From NCBI GenBank assembly GCA_937981555.1, contig CALJOK010000022.1, positions 124,001 through 188,000 on the forward strand: a stretch of DNA of 64,000 nucleotides, in the 5' to 3' direction. The notes under the pieces were generated by a model. The model saw only the letters and a list, made by a program, of their open reading frames with translations. It did not search any database and was not told the origin of the DNA. Of the stretch, positions 1 to 8,941 are shown piece after piece; position 1 is the stretch's first letter; every line of letters starts with the position of its first letter. The position numbers and the translations under genes are program-made. Origin of the DNA: an uncultured Saprospiraceae bacterium (GTDB lineage Bacteria; Bacteroidota; Bacteroidia; Chitinophagales; Saprospiraceae).

Positions 1-804
1 CAACGATTTGAATCATTGTCTTTAATCTTAGCAGGTATCGCAACACCATTAGTACTTTCTGTACACACGATTGTATCTTTTGATTTCGCCACTTCAGTTA
101 TTCCAGGATGGCATACGACTATCTTCCCTCCTTACTTTGTAGCTGGAGCGATTTTCTCAGGTTTTGCCATGGTATTGACCTTGATGATTATTACTAGGAA
201 AGTACTTAAGCTGGAAGATTATATTACGTTGCAGCATATAGAATCGATGAATAAAGTAATCGTATTAACTGCTACAATGGTAGGAGTTGCTTACTTAACA
301 GAGCTTTTCATTTCATGGTATTCTCAATATCCATATGAGCAATTTGCATTTTATAATAGAGCTACTGGTATTTATTTCTGGTCATACGTAGGTATGATGG
401 GATGTAATGTTTTAGTTCCGCAAATCTTCTGGGTAGAAAAATATAGAAGAAATATTACGCTGACATTCTTTATGTCAATCTTTATCAATATCGGAATGTG
501 GTTTGAGCGATTTGTAATTATCGTTACTACATTGGCTCGTGATTATTTACCATCAAGTTGGAGTTACTATGTTCCTACTTGGGTTGAGATTGGTATTTAT
601 ATTGGAACATTTGGATTGTTCTTTACACTTTATTTACTATTTACAAGAGTAGCTCCAGTAGTTGCGATTGCAGAGGTAAAAAGTATCTTGAAAACTTCAG
701 GAAGTCAGTATACTGGTTTAACTAAGAGAAAAGCGATTGACTATAACGAAGCAGCTAAAGAAGCGGATCATGCACATGCGCATGATGACCACGGACATCA
801 TTAA
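1..804 (+). CDS. actC: Alternative complex III integral membrane subunit ActC, 5'-truncated by the window
   Basis: NrfD/PsrC-family quinol-oxidising membrane subunit of alternative complex III. The reading frame is open from base 1, so the gene starts upstream and the TTG at 16 is internal; 267 residues are visible. The visible part begins just before a segment reading [16 protein letters not shown], typical of this family, and contains about five hydrophobic helices. The C-terminus is a short His/Asp-rich tail ([12 protein letters not shown]). ActD, ActE and ActF follow in the canonical order, which fixes the identity. ActA and ActB would be expected upstream, outside the window. Identity is secure from family and context; the role of the His tail is unknown. 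Confidence 0.93.
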   Translation, partial: QRFESLSLILAGIATPLVLSVHTIVSFDFATSVIPGWHTTIFPPYFVAGAIFSGFAMVLTLMIITRKVLKLEDYITLQHIESMNKVIVLTATMVGVAYLTELFISWYSQYPYEQFAFYNRATGIYFWSYVGMMGCNVLVPQIFWVEKYRRNITLTFFMSIFINIGMWFERFVIIVTTLARDYLPSSWSYYVPTWVEIGIYIGTFGLFFTLYLLFTRVAPVVAIAEVKSILKTSGSQYTGLTKRKAIDYNEAAKEADHAHAHDDHGHH

Positions 805-912
805 GCTGAAATTCGGAATTAATTTTAATTTGAAAAATTAGCTGAGTTCAATTTTTTACAAAAAAAATAACAAAGCTTTTACATATAGATTTACTTTAAA
901 AATTTCATAAAA

Positions 913-1440
913 ATGGAAGGACATAAAGATGTTTTATACGGATTGTACGATGATGAAGATGTGTTGATGGATGCAATTACCAAAGCACAAAAAGATCATC
1001 TTGACATTCACGATGTATTCACACCATTTCCAGTTCACGGATTGGATGAAGTGATGGGATTGTCAGAAAGTCGATTACACATTGCAGGATTTGTTTATGG
1101 TGCATTGGGAACTTTGACAGCATTCTTATTTATGTCTTGGGTATTTACTCGAGATTGGCCAATCATTTTTGGAGGTAAGCCATATTGGTCAGTACCTGCA
1201 TTTATTCCAATTACATTTGAGTTAACAGTTTTGTTTTCATGTGTAGGAATGGTAGTAACATATTACACCGTTTGTGGAATGGGGCCAGGTGCAGATAATC
1301 CAACCTTGGATGATCGAATTACTGATGATAAATTTTGTATAGCATTTAATGTTTCTAATTCTTCTAAAGATGAAATCGAATCATTAAGAGGATTCTTAAC
1401 AAAATCAGGCGCAGAAGAAACGAACATTAAAACTATCTAG
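913..1440 (+). CDS. actD: Alternative complex III subunit ActD (DUF3341)
   Basis: Membrane subunit of alternative complex III, 175 residues, within the usual length of the DUF3341 family. A soluble N-terminal part of about 55 residues (KDVLYGLYDDEDVLMDAI) is followed by two membrane helices at roughly 60-80 and 105-125, with the charged remainder outside the membrane. It lies 108 bp after actC and 50 bp before actE on the same strand, so co-transcription is likely. ActD is known to pack against ActC and ActF in the complex and carries no cofactor. The identification rests on fold pattern and gene order. Confidence 0.92.
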   Translation: MEGHKDVLYGLYDDEDVLMDAITKAQKDHLDIHDVFTPFPVHGLDEVMGLSESRLHIAGFVYGALGTLTAFLFMSWVFTRDWPIIFGGKPYWSVPAFIPITFELTVLFSCVGMVVTYYTVCGMGPGADNPTLDDRITDDKFCIAFNVSNSSKDEIESLRGFLTKSGAEETNIKTI

Positions 1441-1490
1441 AAATTAAAATCTAAATCAAATTTGTTATTTGATTTTTTAATCGATATAAA

Positions 1491-2396
1491 ATGAATTTAA
1501 AACAGAACATTTACATTCTCATTTTCGCATTAGCAATTTTTGCTAGTTCGTGCTCATCAGATCCAGAGGTGGCAGGAAGGGAATATATGCCTGATATGGC
1601 TCACTCAATTGCTTATGAAGCAAATGTTTTAACTGACTATTACCAAAACACATGGGAAGAAGCAAGTGTGAATATTGGTAGTGGAAAAACATTATTGGAA
1701 CTTTCTTCTCCACGTCAACCAATCGCTGGAACTATCCCAAGAGGTTATGCTGGAGGAAATCAACCTGCAGGTGCAGCTGATCGAGGAGTCAATGTTAATC
1801 CAAACGGAAGTGTACCATATTATTATGAAGACACAGAAGAAGAGCGAACAAGAGCAATGGCTGAAATCGTAAATAATCCATATCACATTACGGAAGCTGC
1901 TTTAGCTAATGGAAAAGAAATGTACAATATTTTTTGTGCGACTTGCCATGGTGATAAGGCTGATGGAAATGGTTACTTGGTTAGAGATGATGGAGGTGTT
2001 TACCCTGCTCAACCAGCCAACTTGATTAATGAAGAATTTACAGCTGCTTCTAACGGACGTTTTTATCATGCTTTGATGTATGGAAAAAATGTAATGGGAG
2101 GTTACTCTGATAAAGTTTCTTATGAAGAAAGATGGAATGTAATTCATTATATCCGATCTCTTCAAGCAAAAGAAACAAAAACAAAATATAACCATTTAAG
2201 GAACACTTTAAATGCTACAGCAACGCCAGGTGGAATACCAAAACCAGCAATGGCTCATGTAGAAGAAGTACACTCAGATGGACATGGTCATGATAATGAC
2301 GGAGATCACGGACGACATGATGCTGATGAAGGAGAACACGGACATGGAGATGAAGGACCTTCAGAAGAAGGTGGTCATGGAGACCACGACCACTAG
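1491..2396 (+). CDS. actE: Alternative complex III monoheme cytochrome c subunit ActE (lipoprotein)
   Basis: Periplasmic electron carrier of alternative complex III, 301 residues. A lipoprotein signal ends at Cys21 (FASSC), so it should be membrane-anchored. There is one heme c site, C149-A-T-C152-H153, and a downstream Met in YGKNVMGGYSD is the likely axial ligand. The last 45 or so residues are almost entirely His, Asp, Gly and Glu (for example HGHDNDGDHGRHDADEGEHG). Family members normally end soon after the heme domain, so this tail is an addition. The heme domain should pass electrons towards the CuA site encoded by coxB downstream. A metal-binding role for the tail is inference. Confidence 0.93.
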   Translation: MNLKQNIYILIFALAIFASSCSSDPEVAGREYMPDMAHSIAYEANVLTDYYQNTWEEASVNIGSGKTLLELSSPRQPIAGTIPRGYAGGNQPAGAADRGVNVNPNGSVPYYYEDTEEERTRAMAEIVNNPYHITEAALANGKEMYNIFCATCHGDKADGNGYLVRDDGGVYPAQPANLINEEFTAASNGRFYHALMYGKNVMGGYSDKVSYEERWNVIHYIRSLQAKETKTKYNHLRNTLNATATPGGIPKPAMAHVEEVHSDGHGHDNDGDHGRHDADEGEHGHGDEGPSEEGGHGDHDH

Positions 2397-2451
2397 TTTT
2401 TTTAGTGAAAAAAGGAATAAAATTAAAATCATTAAATAATAATATTCAGAG

Positions 2452-3747
2452 ATGAATCAATTTACGTTTTTAGGCAGAGAAAAGATGGTGTTGATGTTTT
2501 TCATGGCATTAGGTGCGATCTGTTTAGCTGCTACATATTTTGTAGAACCAGCTACTATGGTTGTCATGAATCATGGTCATGAGGAAACAGTATCTACTCA
2601 CCACATGCGATTTTGGAGTAACTTTTTGCAAAATGCAGTTTTCTTTTTGGGAATGTCATTTACTGCAATGTTTGGTTACTGTGCATTTATTACTGCCTAT
2701 GGTGGATGGTTTACAGGAATGAAAAGATTGTGGGAAGCATATGCATTATGGATGGGAGTTGGTTTAGTTATGATGCTTGTTTTGATAGCAGGAGTTTGGA
2801 TGCATTGGCATCACCTTTATCATTGGAATGCTCATGGCATTACTGATATTAATGATCCTCATTATGATGAAATCATTGCTGGAAAAGCACCTTTCTTAAA
2901 TAAATATTGGTACACATTTGCTACTCTTATTTGTGTAGGAGTTTATGTTTTCATTACTATGAGAATTCGATCGCTTTCTATTGCTGAGGATAGTGCTCAG
3001 AAAGGAGATTATACTTTTCATAACAAAATGAGAAATTGGATGGCAGCTTTCCTTCCTTGGGGAGCATTCACAAGTGCCATTTTAATTTGGCAATGGATGA
3101 TGTCTATAGATGCACATTGGTATTCAACAATGTATGCTTGGAATGTAACGGCAAGTTTCTTTGTAGGTTTACTTTCAATGACGGTATTGATGTTGATTTA
3201 TTTGAAGTCACGAGGATACTTCGTGTATGTTACTGAAAATCATATGCATGATATTGGAAAATACTTATTTGGATTTTCTGTATTCTGGACTTATACTTGG
3301 TTCTCTCAGTATATGTTGATTTGGTATTCAAACAATGGAGAGGAAACAATTTACTTCTTGACAAGAAGAGATCAATATCCAATTTTATTTTATGGAAACT
3401 TGATTATAAACTTTGCTTTACCATTTTTGATTTTGATTAGAAATTCTTCCAAAAGAAAATTTGGTACAATTGGTTTAGTAGCTGGGATTACTTTCTTCGG
3501 ACATTGGTTTGACATGTTCTATTTAATTAAGCCAGGGGCTTTAATCAATATTGCAGGAAGTAATGATGCAGCAACTGCACTTGGTTCGGTTGCAGGTTAT
3601 GCCTTACCAGGATTATTGGAATTAGGAACGTTTTTAGGATTCACGGCGATGTTTATATATTTCACTTTTTCTAAATTAAGTGAAGCAGCATTAGCACCTA
3701 CAAATGATCCATACATTGGAGAAAGTGTGACGCACCACGTGATATAA
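2452..3747 (+). CDS. actF: Alternative complex III integral membrane subunit ActF
   Basis: 431-residue polytopic membrane protein with about ten hydrophobic segments, related to ActC/NrfD and the usual last subunit of the ACIII set. It starts at an ATG 55 bp after actE. Conserved-looking features include WMHWHHLYHWN near residues 120-130 and IWQWMMSIDAHWYSTMYAWN around 210-230. A small His cluster (MNHGHEETVSTHH) sits in the loop after the first helix. ActF structurally mirrors ActC and is thought to take part in proton movement. Gene order and sequence type make the call secure. Confidence 0.92.
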   Translation: MNQFTFLGREKMVLMFFMALGAICLAATYFVEPATMVVMNHGHEETVSTHHMRFWSNFLQNAVFFLGMSFTAMFGYCAFITAYGGWFTGMKRLWEAYALWMGVGLVMMLVLIAGVWMHWHHLYHWNAHGITDINDPHYDEIIAGKAPFLNKYWYTFATLICVGVYVFITMRIRSLSIAEDSAQKGDYTFHNKMRNWMAAFLPWGAFTSAILIWQWMMSIDAHWYSTMYAWNVTASFFVGLLSMTVLMLIYLKSRGYFVYVTENHMHDIGKYLFGFSVFWTYTWFSQYMLIWYSNNGEETIYFLTRRDQYPILFYGNLIINFALPFLILIRNSSKRKFGTIGLVAGITFFGHWFDMFYLIKPGALINIAGSNDAATALGSVAGYALPGLLELGTFLGFTAMFIYFTFSKLSEAALAPTNDPYIGESVTHHVI

Positions 3748-3857
3748 TTTTTTATTAAATCAGTTTAATTTTGATTAAAAAAAACTAATAATTGTTAGTT
3801 TTTAAAAACAAGAATTCAAACTATATTGTTAGAAGAGAAATAAACAGAATTTAAGAT

Positions 3858-5336
3858 ATGACATTTTTAATTATTTTTCTATGTATCCTTTTGACCGCTG
3901 TCGTTTTAGTACAGTTAGGAAAAGTAACGGAACTTGCTACCTCAATCAGAGGAGAAGCTGATGCTCAGGAGGACTTGAATACTCGACAAGGATTACTTGG
4001 AATGATCTTCCTAGTTCTCTTTTTGGTAATTAGTTTAGTAACGGCATTGTATTATAAAAATTGGATGTTGGGATATGGCCCTCATGCGTCCGCCTCTATT
4101 CATGGGGATTCTATAGATGGAATGTTCAATATTACTTTAGCGTTTACTTATATCGTTTTTGTTTTAACTCACATTGCTTTGTTTTGGTATGCATGGAAAT
4201 ACCGTGGACGTAGAGGTAGAAAAGCATTGTTTATGCCGCACGATACAAAACTTGAGTTGGTTTGGACTGCAATCCCTGCCATTGTAATGTGTTTCTTAGT
4301 GGTAAATGGTTTGATGGCATGGAATGAAGTAATGGGTGATGATGGAGATGAAGATATTGAGATTGAAGCGACTGCTCAGCAATTTTCATGGACGATTCGA
4401 TACCCTGGTCAAGATGGAAAAATTGGGGAAAAAGATTATAAAAGCATTACAGGTTTAAATAGTCTTGGTCAAGTTTGGACTGATACTAAAAACTTGGATG
4501 ATATTATCGCTGATAAAATTGTTTTACCTATAGGAAAAAAAGTAAGAGTACGGATTACGGCAAAGGATGTATTACATAACTTTGATTTACCCCATTTTAG
4601 AGTAAAAATGGATGCAGTTCCTGGCCTTCCAACTTTCTTCTATTTTACTCCAAAAATTACGACTAAGGAATATAGAAAGAACTTGTCGAAGTACCCAGAG
4701 TACCAAGCTCAAGATCCTAATAATCCTGAGATGAAACTTTGGGAAACTTTTAATTTTGCTTTAAACTGTGCAGAGCTTTGTGGTTCAGGTCACTATGCGA
4801 TGAAGAAGATAGTTGAAATCGTTTCGGAGGAAGAATATAATAAATGGTTGGCAAAGCAGAAACCTACATACTTCACTTCTGGAGTTAGATTTTCTGATGA
4901 AGATCCTTACAAAAATGAATTATTTGACATAGAAGATTCAGAACGTGCTGCAGCATTCAAAACAACTTTTGAAAGTACAATGCTTGCTGATGATAAAACA
5001 ATCCTCTTGGATAAAGTTGAATTTGCATTTGGTAAAAATGAATTGACTCCTTTGTCAAGATACCAAATCAATCACTTAGCTAGTGAGTTAAAAAGAAACC
5101 CAAATGTAAGTATAGAACTTGCTGGTCATACAGACAATGTAGGATCTGATGAAACAAATCAGAGATATTCTGAAGCAAGAGCAAATGTAGTTTACAATAT
5201 GTTACGTCAAAAAGGAATTGATGAGAACAGATTGAGAGCAGTTGGATATGGAGAAGCTCAACCTATTGCTGAGAACGACTCAGATGCTGGAAGACAGAAA
5301 AATAGAAGAACAGAGGCAAGAATTATAGCACAATAA
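3858..5336 (+). CDS. coxB: Cytochrome c oxidase subunit II fused to a C-terminal OmpA peptidoglycan-binding domain
   Basis: CuA-bearing subunit II of a heme-copper oxidase, 492 residues. There are four hydrophobic segments: about 1-20, 45-67, 90-115 and 130-152. The cupredoxin domain follows, with CuA ligands in C304-A-E-L-C308 and then H312 and M315, plus an upstream His (DVLHNFDLPHF). After about residue 375 comes a complete OmpA-like domain (VEFAFGKNELTP, then GHTDN and RYSEARA, then NRRTEARI). Its peptidoglycan-contact pair is Asp426 and Arg441, the 15-residue spacing known for OmpA. The gene is uninterrupted, so this is a true fusion. Both domains are periplasmic, so the topology is consistent. 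Anchoring the oxidase to the cell wall is inference. Confidence 0.95.
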   Translation: MTFLIIFLCILLTAVVLVQLGKVTELATSIRGEADAQEDLNTRQGLLGMIFLVLFLVISLVTALYYKNWMLGYGPHASASIHGDSIDGMFNITLAFTYIVFVLTHIALFWYAWKYRGRRGRKALFMPHDTKLELVWTAIPAIVMCFLVVNGLMAWNEVMGDDGDEDIEIEATAQQFSWTIRYPGQDGKIGEKDYKSITGLNSLGQVWTDTKNLDDIIADKIVLPIGKKVRVRITAKDVLHNFDLPHFRVKMDAVPGLPTFFYFTPKITTKEYRKNLSKYPEYQAQDPNNPEMKLWETFNFALNCAELCGSGHYAMKKIVEIVSEEEYNKWLAKQKPTYFTSGVRFSDEDPYKNELFDIEDSERAAAFKTTFESTMLADDKTILLDKVEFAFGKNELTPLSRYQINHLASELKRNPNVSIELAGHTDNVGSDETNQRYSEARANVVYNMLRQKGIDENRLRAVGYGEAQPIAENDSDAGRQKNRRTEARIIAQ

Positions 5337-5389
5337 TTAATCGAAAATTCAATCCTATTTTGGATTTGATCTTATAAAATTTTACCATA

Positions 5390-7243
5390 ATGGCTACTAT
5401 TACAACAACTAAGATTTCTGAAACAGACCTACTCATTGAGGAGTATGGTTACGATGATCATTTTCATGAGCACCATGATGATGATAAGTTTCAGTCAAGC
5501 TTTATTACGACTTACATCTTTAGTCAGGATCATAAAATGATTGCGAAACAATTCCTAATCACAGGAATGTTTTGGGGAGTTATGGGGGCAATGATGTCTT
5601 TGGTTTTTCGAATGCAATTAGGTTTTCCTGAAGAGAGTATGCTTTGGTTAAAACCTGTTTTAGGAAAATGGATTACTGTAGCTGATGGGATAGGAACCTT
5701 AGCACCAGAATTTTACTATGCATTAGTAACGATTCACGGTACGGTCATCGTATTCTTTGTATTGACTGCTGGGTTGAGTGGAACATTTAGTAATCTGTTG
5801 ATTCCATTGCAAGTAGGAGCAAGGGATATGGCATCGCCACTTTTAAATATGTTATCATATTGGTTCTTCTTTTTAGCAGGAGCTATTATGTTTGCCTCTT
5901 TATTTTTAAGTACTGGACCTTTCTCTGGAGGATGGACAGCTTATCCACCATTGAGTGCTTTAGAACAAGCTTCGGCAGGATCAGGAGCAGGTATGACGAT
6001 GTGGACAATTAGTTTAGTATTCTTCGTAGTTTCAGTTTTATTAGGAGGTATTAACTATGTAACAACGGTATTGAATCTTCGAACAAAAGGAATGACTATG
6101 TGGAGATTGCCTTTAACAATTTGGGCATTTTTCATTACAGCGATATTAGGGATTTTATCTTTCCCTGTTTTAGTTTCGGCTTTCTTCTTATTGATGTGTG
6201 ATAGAGCTTTGCAAACTAGTTTCTTCCTTAGTGAAATATTTATTGGAGGGCAGGCATTGGAGCACGTAGGAGGAAGTCCTATTTTGTATCAGCATTTATT
6301 TTGGTTCTTAGGTCACCCTGAGGTATACATCATTATCTTACCAGCAATGGGAATTGTTTCAGAAGTACTTTCTGTTCATGCACGTAAACCAATTTTTGGT
6401 TACCGAGCGATGGTTTATTCTATCTTAGCAATTGCCTTTTTATCATTTATCGTATGGGCTCACCACATGTTTATGTCAGGTGTGAATCCATTTATCTCGA
6501 ACTTCTTCGTAATCTTTACTTTGATTATTGCAGTACCATCTGCAGTAAAAGTATTCAACTGGATTGCGACTTTATATGGTGGTAACATCAGATTTAATGC
6601 AGCTTCTTTATTTAGTATCGGATTCGTTTCGATGTTTATCTCAGGAGGTTTGACTGGTATTTTCTTAGGAAACTCTGCGATTGATATTCAGATGCACGAT
6701 ACTTATTTCGTAGTAGCTCACTTCCACATTGTAATGGGAGTTGCAGCATTCTTCGGAATGTTCGCAGGAGTATATCATTGGTTCCCTAAAATGTACGCTA
6801 GATTTATGAACGAGACTTTAGGTCGAATTCACTTCTGGGGAACATTGATTGGAGCATATGCAGTATTCTGGCCAATGCATTATTTAGGAATGGCAGGTGT
6901 ACCACGTCGATACTATTCATTTGATACATTTGAGAATTTCTCTCACTTTGCTAATATCAATAAATTTATCACAATTGCTGCAGTAGTAGTATTTGCTTTG
7001 CAAGTACTATTTATCATCAATTTTTTCTACAGTATTTTCAAAGGGAAGAAAGTAACTTCTAGAAATCCTTGGGGAGCAAATACTTTAGAGTGGACAACTC
7101 CAATCGAAGCTGGTCATGGTAACTGGCCTGGAAAAATTCCAGCTGTTCAAAGATGGGCTTATGATTATGGAAAAGATGGAAAGGAATTTATTCCTCAGAT
7201 CGTACCATTAGCTGATGGAGAAAAAGATAACGGAGATCATTAA
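5390..7243 (+). CDS. coxA: Cytochrome c oxidase subunit I (type A heme-copper oxidase)
   Basis: Catalytic subunit that reduces oxygen to water and pumps protons, 617 residues, about twelve helices. The ligands are visible: H116 (TIHGT) and H446 for the low-spin heme; H309 in the GHPEVY motif with Tyr313, plus H358 and H359, for CuB; and H444 for the high-spin heme (VVAHFHIVMG). Glu311 of HPEVY, the D-channel glutamate of A1-type enzymes, is present. The N-terminus carries a His/Asp cluster (DDHFHEHHDDD) at about residues 22-32 before the first helix, which is unusual. It follows coxB by 53 bp and precedes cyoE. Confidence 0.97.
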   Translation: MATITTTKISETDLLIEEYGYDDHFHEHHDDDKFQSSFITTYIFSQDHKMIAKQFLITGMFWGVMGAMMSLVFRMQLGFPEESMLWLKPVLGKWITVADGIGTLAPEFYYALVTIHGTVIVFFVLTAGLSGTFSNLLIPLQVGARDMASPLLNMLSYWFFFLAGAIMFASLFLSTGPFSGGWTAYPPLSALEQASAGSGAGMTMWTISLVFFVVSVLLGGINYVTTVLNLRTKGMTMWRLPLTIWAFFITAILGILSFPVLVSAFFLLMCDRALQTSFFLSEIFIGGQALEHVGGSPILYQHLFWFLGHPEVYIIILPAMGIVSEVLSVHARKPIFGYRAMVYSILAIAFLSFIVWAHHMFMSGVNPFISNFFVIFTLIIAVPSAVKVFNWIATLYGGNIRFNAASLFSIGFVSMFISGGLTGIFLGNSAIDIQMHDTYFVVAHFHIVMGVAAFFGMFAGVYHWFPKMYARFMNETLGRIHFWGTLIGAYAVFWPMHYLGMAGVPRRYYSFDTFENFSHFANINKFITIAAVVVFALQVLFIINFFYSIFKGKKVTSRNPWGANTLEWTTPIEAGHGNWPGKIPAVQRWAYDYGKDGKEFIPQIVPLADGEKDNGDH

Positions 7244-7262
7244 TATTTAAAAAAATTAATCA

Positions 7263-7309
7263 TTGAAGAATTAGTAGTCTTGAATTTTTCTAAATCACTA
7301 ATTCTTCAA
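7263..7309. repeat. 13-bp perfect inverted repeat between coxA and cyoE
   Basis: TTGAAGAATTAGT at 7263-7275 and its complement at 7297-7309, loop 21 bases, 20 bp after the coxA stop and 18 bp before the cyoE TTG. It has no T-run, so it is more likely a stabilising or attenuating structure than a terminator. Confidence 0.6.
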
Positions 7310-7326
7310 AAGTTAATCATAGAACA

Positions 7327-8226
7327 TTGAGAACAAGAGTAATAAATAATACCAATTCAGTAAGTGCCTTTCGACAGAAAGTAGCAGACTATAATATGTT
7401 ATTCAAATTTCGTTTGAATATGTTAGTTGTGTTTTCCGCAGCTATGGCATATTTAGTTGCTCTGCAAGGGGACTTTAATTGGACGGTTTTTATAGCACTT
7501 TGCCTTGGCGGATTTTTGGTAACGGGTGCGGCTAATACTTTGAATCAAGTGCTAGAAAGAGATACTGATCCATTGATGAAGCGAACAGCTAACCGACCAT
7601 TGGCTGCAGGACGAATGAGTGTTTCGGAAGCAATTATGATTGCTGGATTTGCCAGTATGATTGGAATAACATTTTTGGCATATATCAATCCTTGGACTGC
7701 GGTACTTGGAACCTTGTCATTGATTTTATATTCTTTTCTTTATACTCCGATGAAACGGATTTCACCAATTGCAGTTTTTATCGGCGCAATTCCTGGAGCT
7801 TTACCAACTATGATTGGTTGTGTTGCTGCTCAAGGAGATTTGACCGCTTTAGCAATTGTTCTTTTTGGAATTCAATTTATGTGGCAGTTCCCACACTTTT
7901 GGGCGATTGCTTGGGTTGGACACGAAGATTATTCAAATGCTGGCTTTCGATTGTTACCATCAAAGGATGGTGAAAAAGATTACAGCGCAGGTTTACAATC
8001 TTTCTATTTTGCCTTGATGTTAATTGCGGTTAGTTTGATGCCTTATTTTATGGGGGTAACTGGAATTATTTCAGCAATAATCGTTGCAAGTTTAGGAGTG
8101 ATTTACGCAGGATACAGTTGGAAATTATATAAAGAATGTACAAAAGAAGCTGCACTCAAATTAATGTTTAGTTCTTTTGTTTATTTGCCAGTTGCATTAA
8201 TTGCATTGGTTGTTGATAAGATTTAA
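7327..8226 (+). CDS. cyoE: Protoheme IX farnesyltransferase (heme O synthase)
   Basis: UbiA-family membrane prenyltransferase that attaches farnesyl to heme b to give heme O, needed for the oxidase encoded around it. The first aspartate-rich motif is clear: NTLNQVLERDTDPLMKRT followed by NRPLAAG. About nine helices and a length of 299 residues are normal. No in-frame ATG exists upstream; the TTG at 7327 gives a full N-terminus, and the first ATG (7396) would start just before helix 1 at MLFKFRLN. I chose the TTG but the start is uncertain. A 13-bp inverted repeat lies 18 bp upstream. Confidence 0.92.
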   Translation: MRTRVINNTNSVSAFRQKVADYNMLFKFRLNMLVVFSAAMAYLVALQGDFNWTVFIALCLGGFLVTGAANTLNQVLERDTDPLMKRTANRPLAAGRMSVSEAIMIAGFASMIGITFLAYINPWTAVLGTLSLILYSFLYTPMKRISPIAVFIGAIPGALPTMIGCVAAQGDLTALAIVLFGIQFMWQFPHFWAIAWVGHEDYSNAGFRLLPSKDGEKDYSAGLQSFYFALMLIAVSLMPYFMGVTGIISAIIVASLGVIYAGYSWKLYKECTKEAALKLMFSSFVYLPVALIALVVDKI

Positions 8227-8270
8227 ATTAAATATTTGCAAGGTGACTCAAAGTCATTTTCATAAATAGA

Positions 8271-8290
8271 AAAACTCTATTTAGAGTTTT
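8271..8290 (+). repeat. Short hairpin before the first subunit III gene
   Basis: AAAACTCTA with TAGAGTTTT around TT, ending 18 bp before the ATG at 8308. A second small hairpin (TGACT-CA-AAGTCA) is just upstream. Possible processing or translational control site inside the operon. Confidence 0.5.
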
Positions 8291-8307
8291 ATAAAATAGT
8301 ATTTCAT

Positions 8308-8898
8308 ATGAATGCGACTATTTTCAATAACGGACCAAAAACACAAACGAAAAACAAAATTCATCCACAGAAATTTGCTTTGTGGATAGCTTGTGCAAGT
8401 ATTGTTATGATGTTTGTTGGATTTACAAGTGCGTTTGTAGTTCGAAGAGCTGCGGGGAATTGGTTGGAATTTGATTTACCCAATTTGTTTTTTTGGAATG
8501 CAGGTTTGATTGTGGCGACGAGTTTGGTTTTGCATTTTTCAAAAGTTGCTTTTCGAAATGGCGATTTTACTAAATACAAAAGCCTACTAGTAGCTGGCTC
8601 ATTAATGGGAGTTGCATTTGTAGTTTTACAATATGAAGCTTGGATGGTAATGACCAATAATGGGATTTACATGACAGGAAATCCAGCAGGATCATTCGTA
8701 TATGTTATTTCGGGAGTGCACGCTGCACATGTTCTAGGCGGATTAGTCGCATTAACAGCAGCATTAGTTCATGCATTTTCTTTGAAAAATTTTGTTACAC
8801 CTCAAAGAATTCACCGATTAGATTTGACAGTAACTTACTGGCATTTTGTTGGCGTACTTTGGTTGTACTTAATTTTCTTTTTAGTATTGAATTCATAG
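8308..8898 (+). CDS. Cytochrome c oxidase subunit III, short form
   Basis: Heme-copper oxidase subunit III family, 196 residues with five predicted helices, the compact form. Diagnostic stretches are SGVHAAHVLGGLVAL and TVTYWHFVGVLWLYLIFFLV, matching the conserved HxxHVxxG and YWHFVDxxWxxLF features of the family. It lies 81 bp after cyoE, across a small hairpin, and 43 bp before a second, longer subunit III gene. Two adjacent subunit III homologues are known in Bacteroidota; whether both enter one complex cannot be told from sequence. Confidence 0.9.
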   Translation: MNATIFNNGPKTQTKNKIHPQKFALWIACASIVMMFVGFTSAFVVRRAAGNWLEFDLPNLFFWNAGLIVATSLVLHFSKVAFRNGDFTKYKSLLVAGSLMGVAFVVLQYEAWMVMTNNGIYMTGNPAGSFVYVISGVHAAHVLGGLVALTAALVHAFSLKNFVTPQRIHRLDLTVTYWHFVGVLWLYLIFFLVLNS

Positions 8899-8941
8899 AC
8901 ATTATTTAAATAAAAAACTGAAAATTTTAAAATAGTTCATA

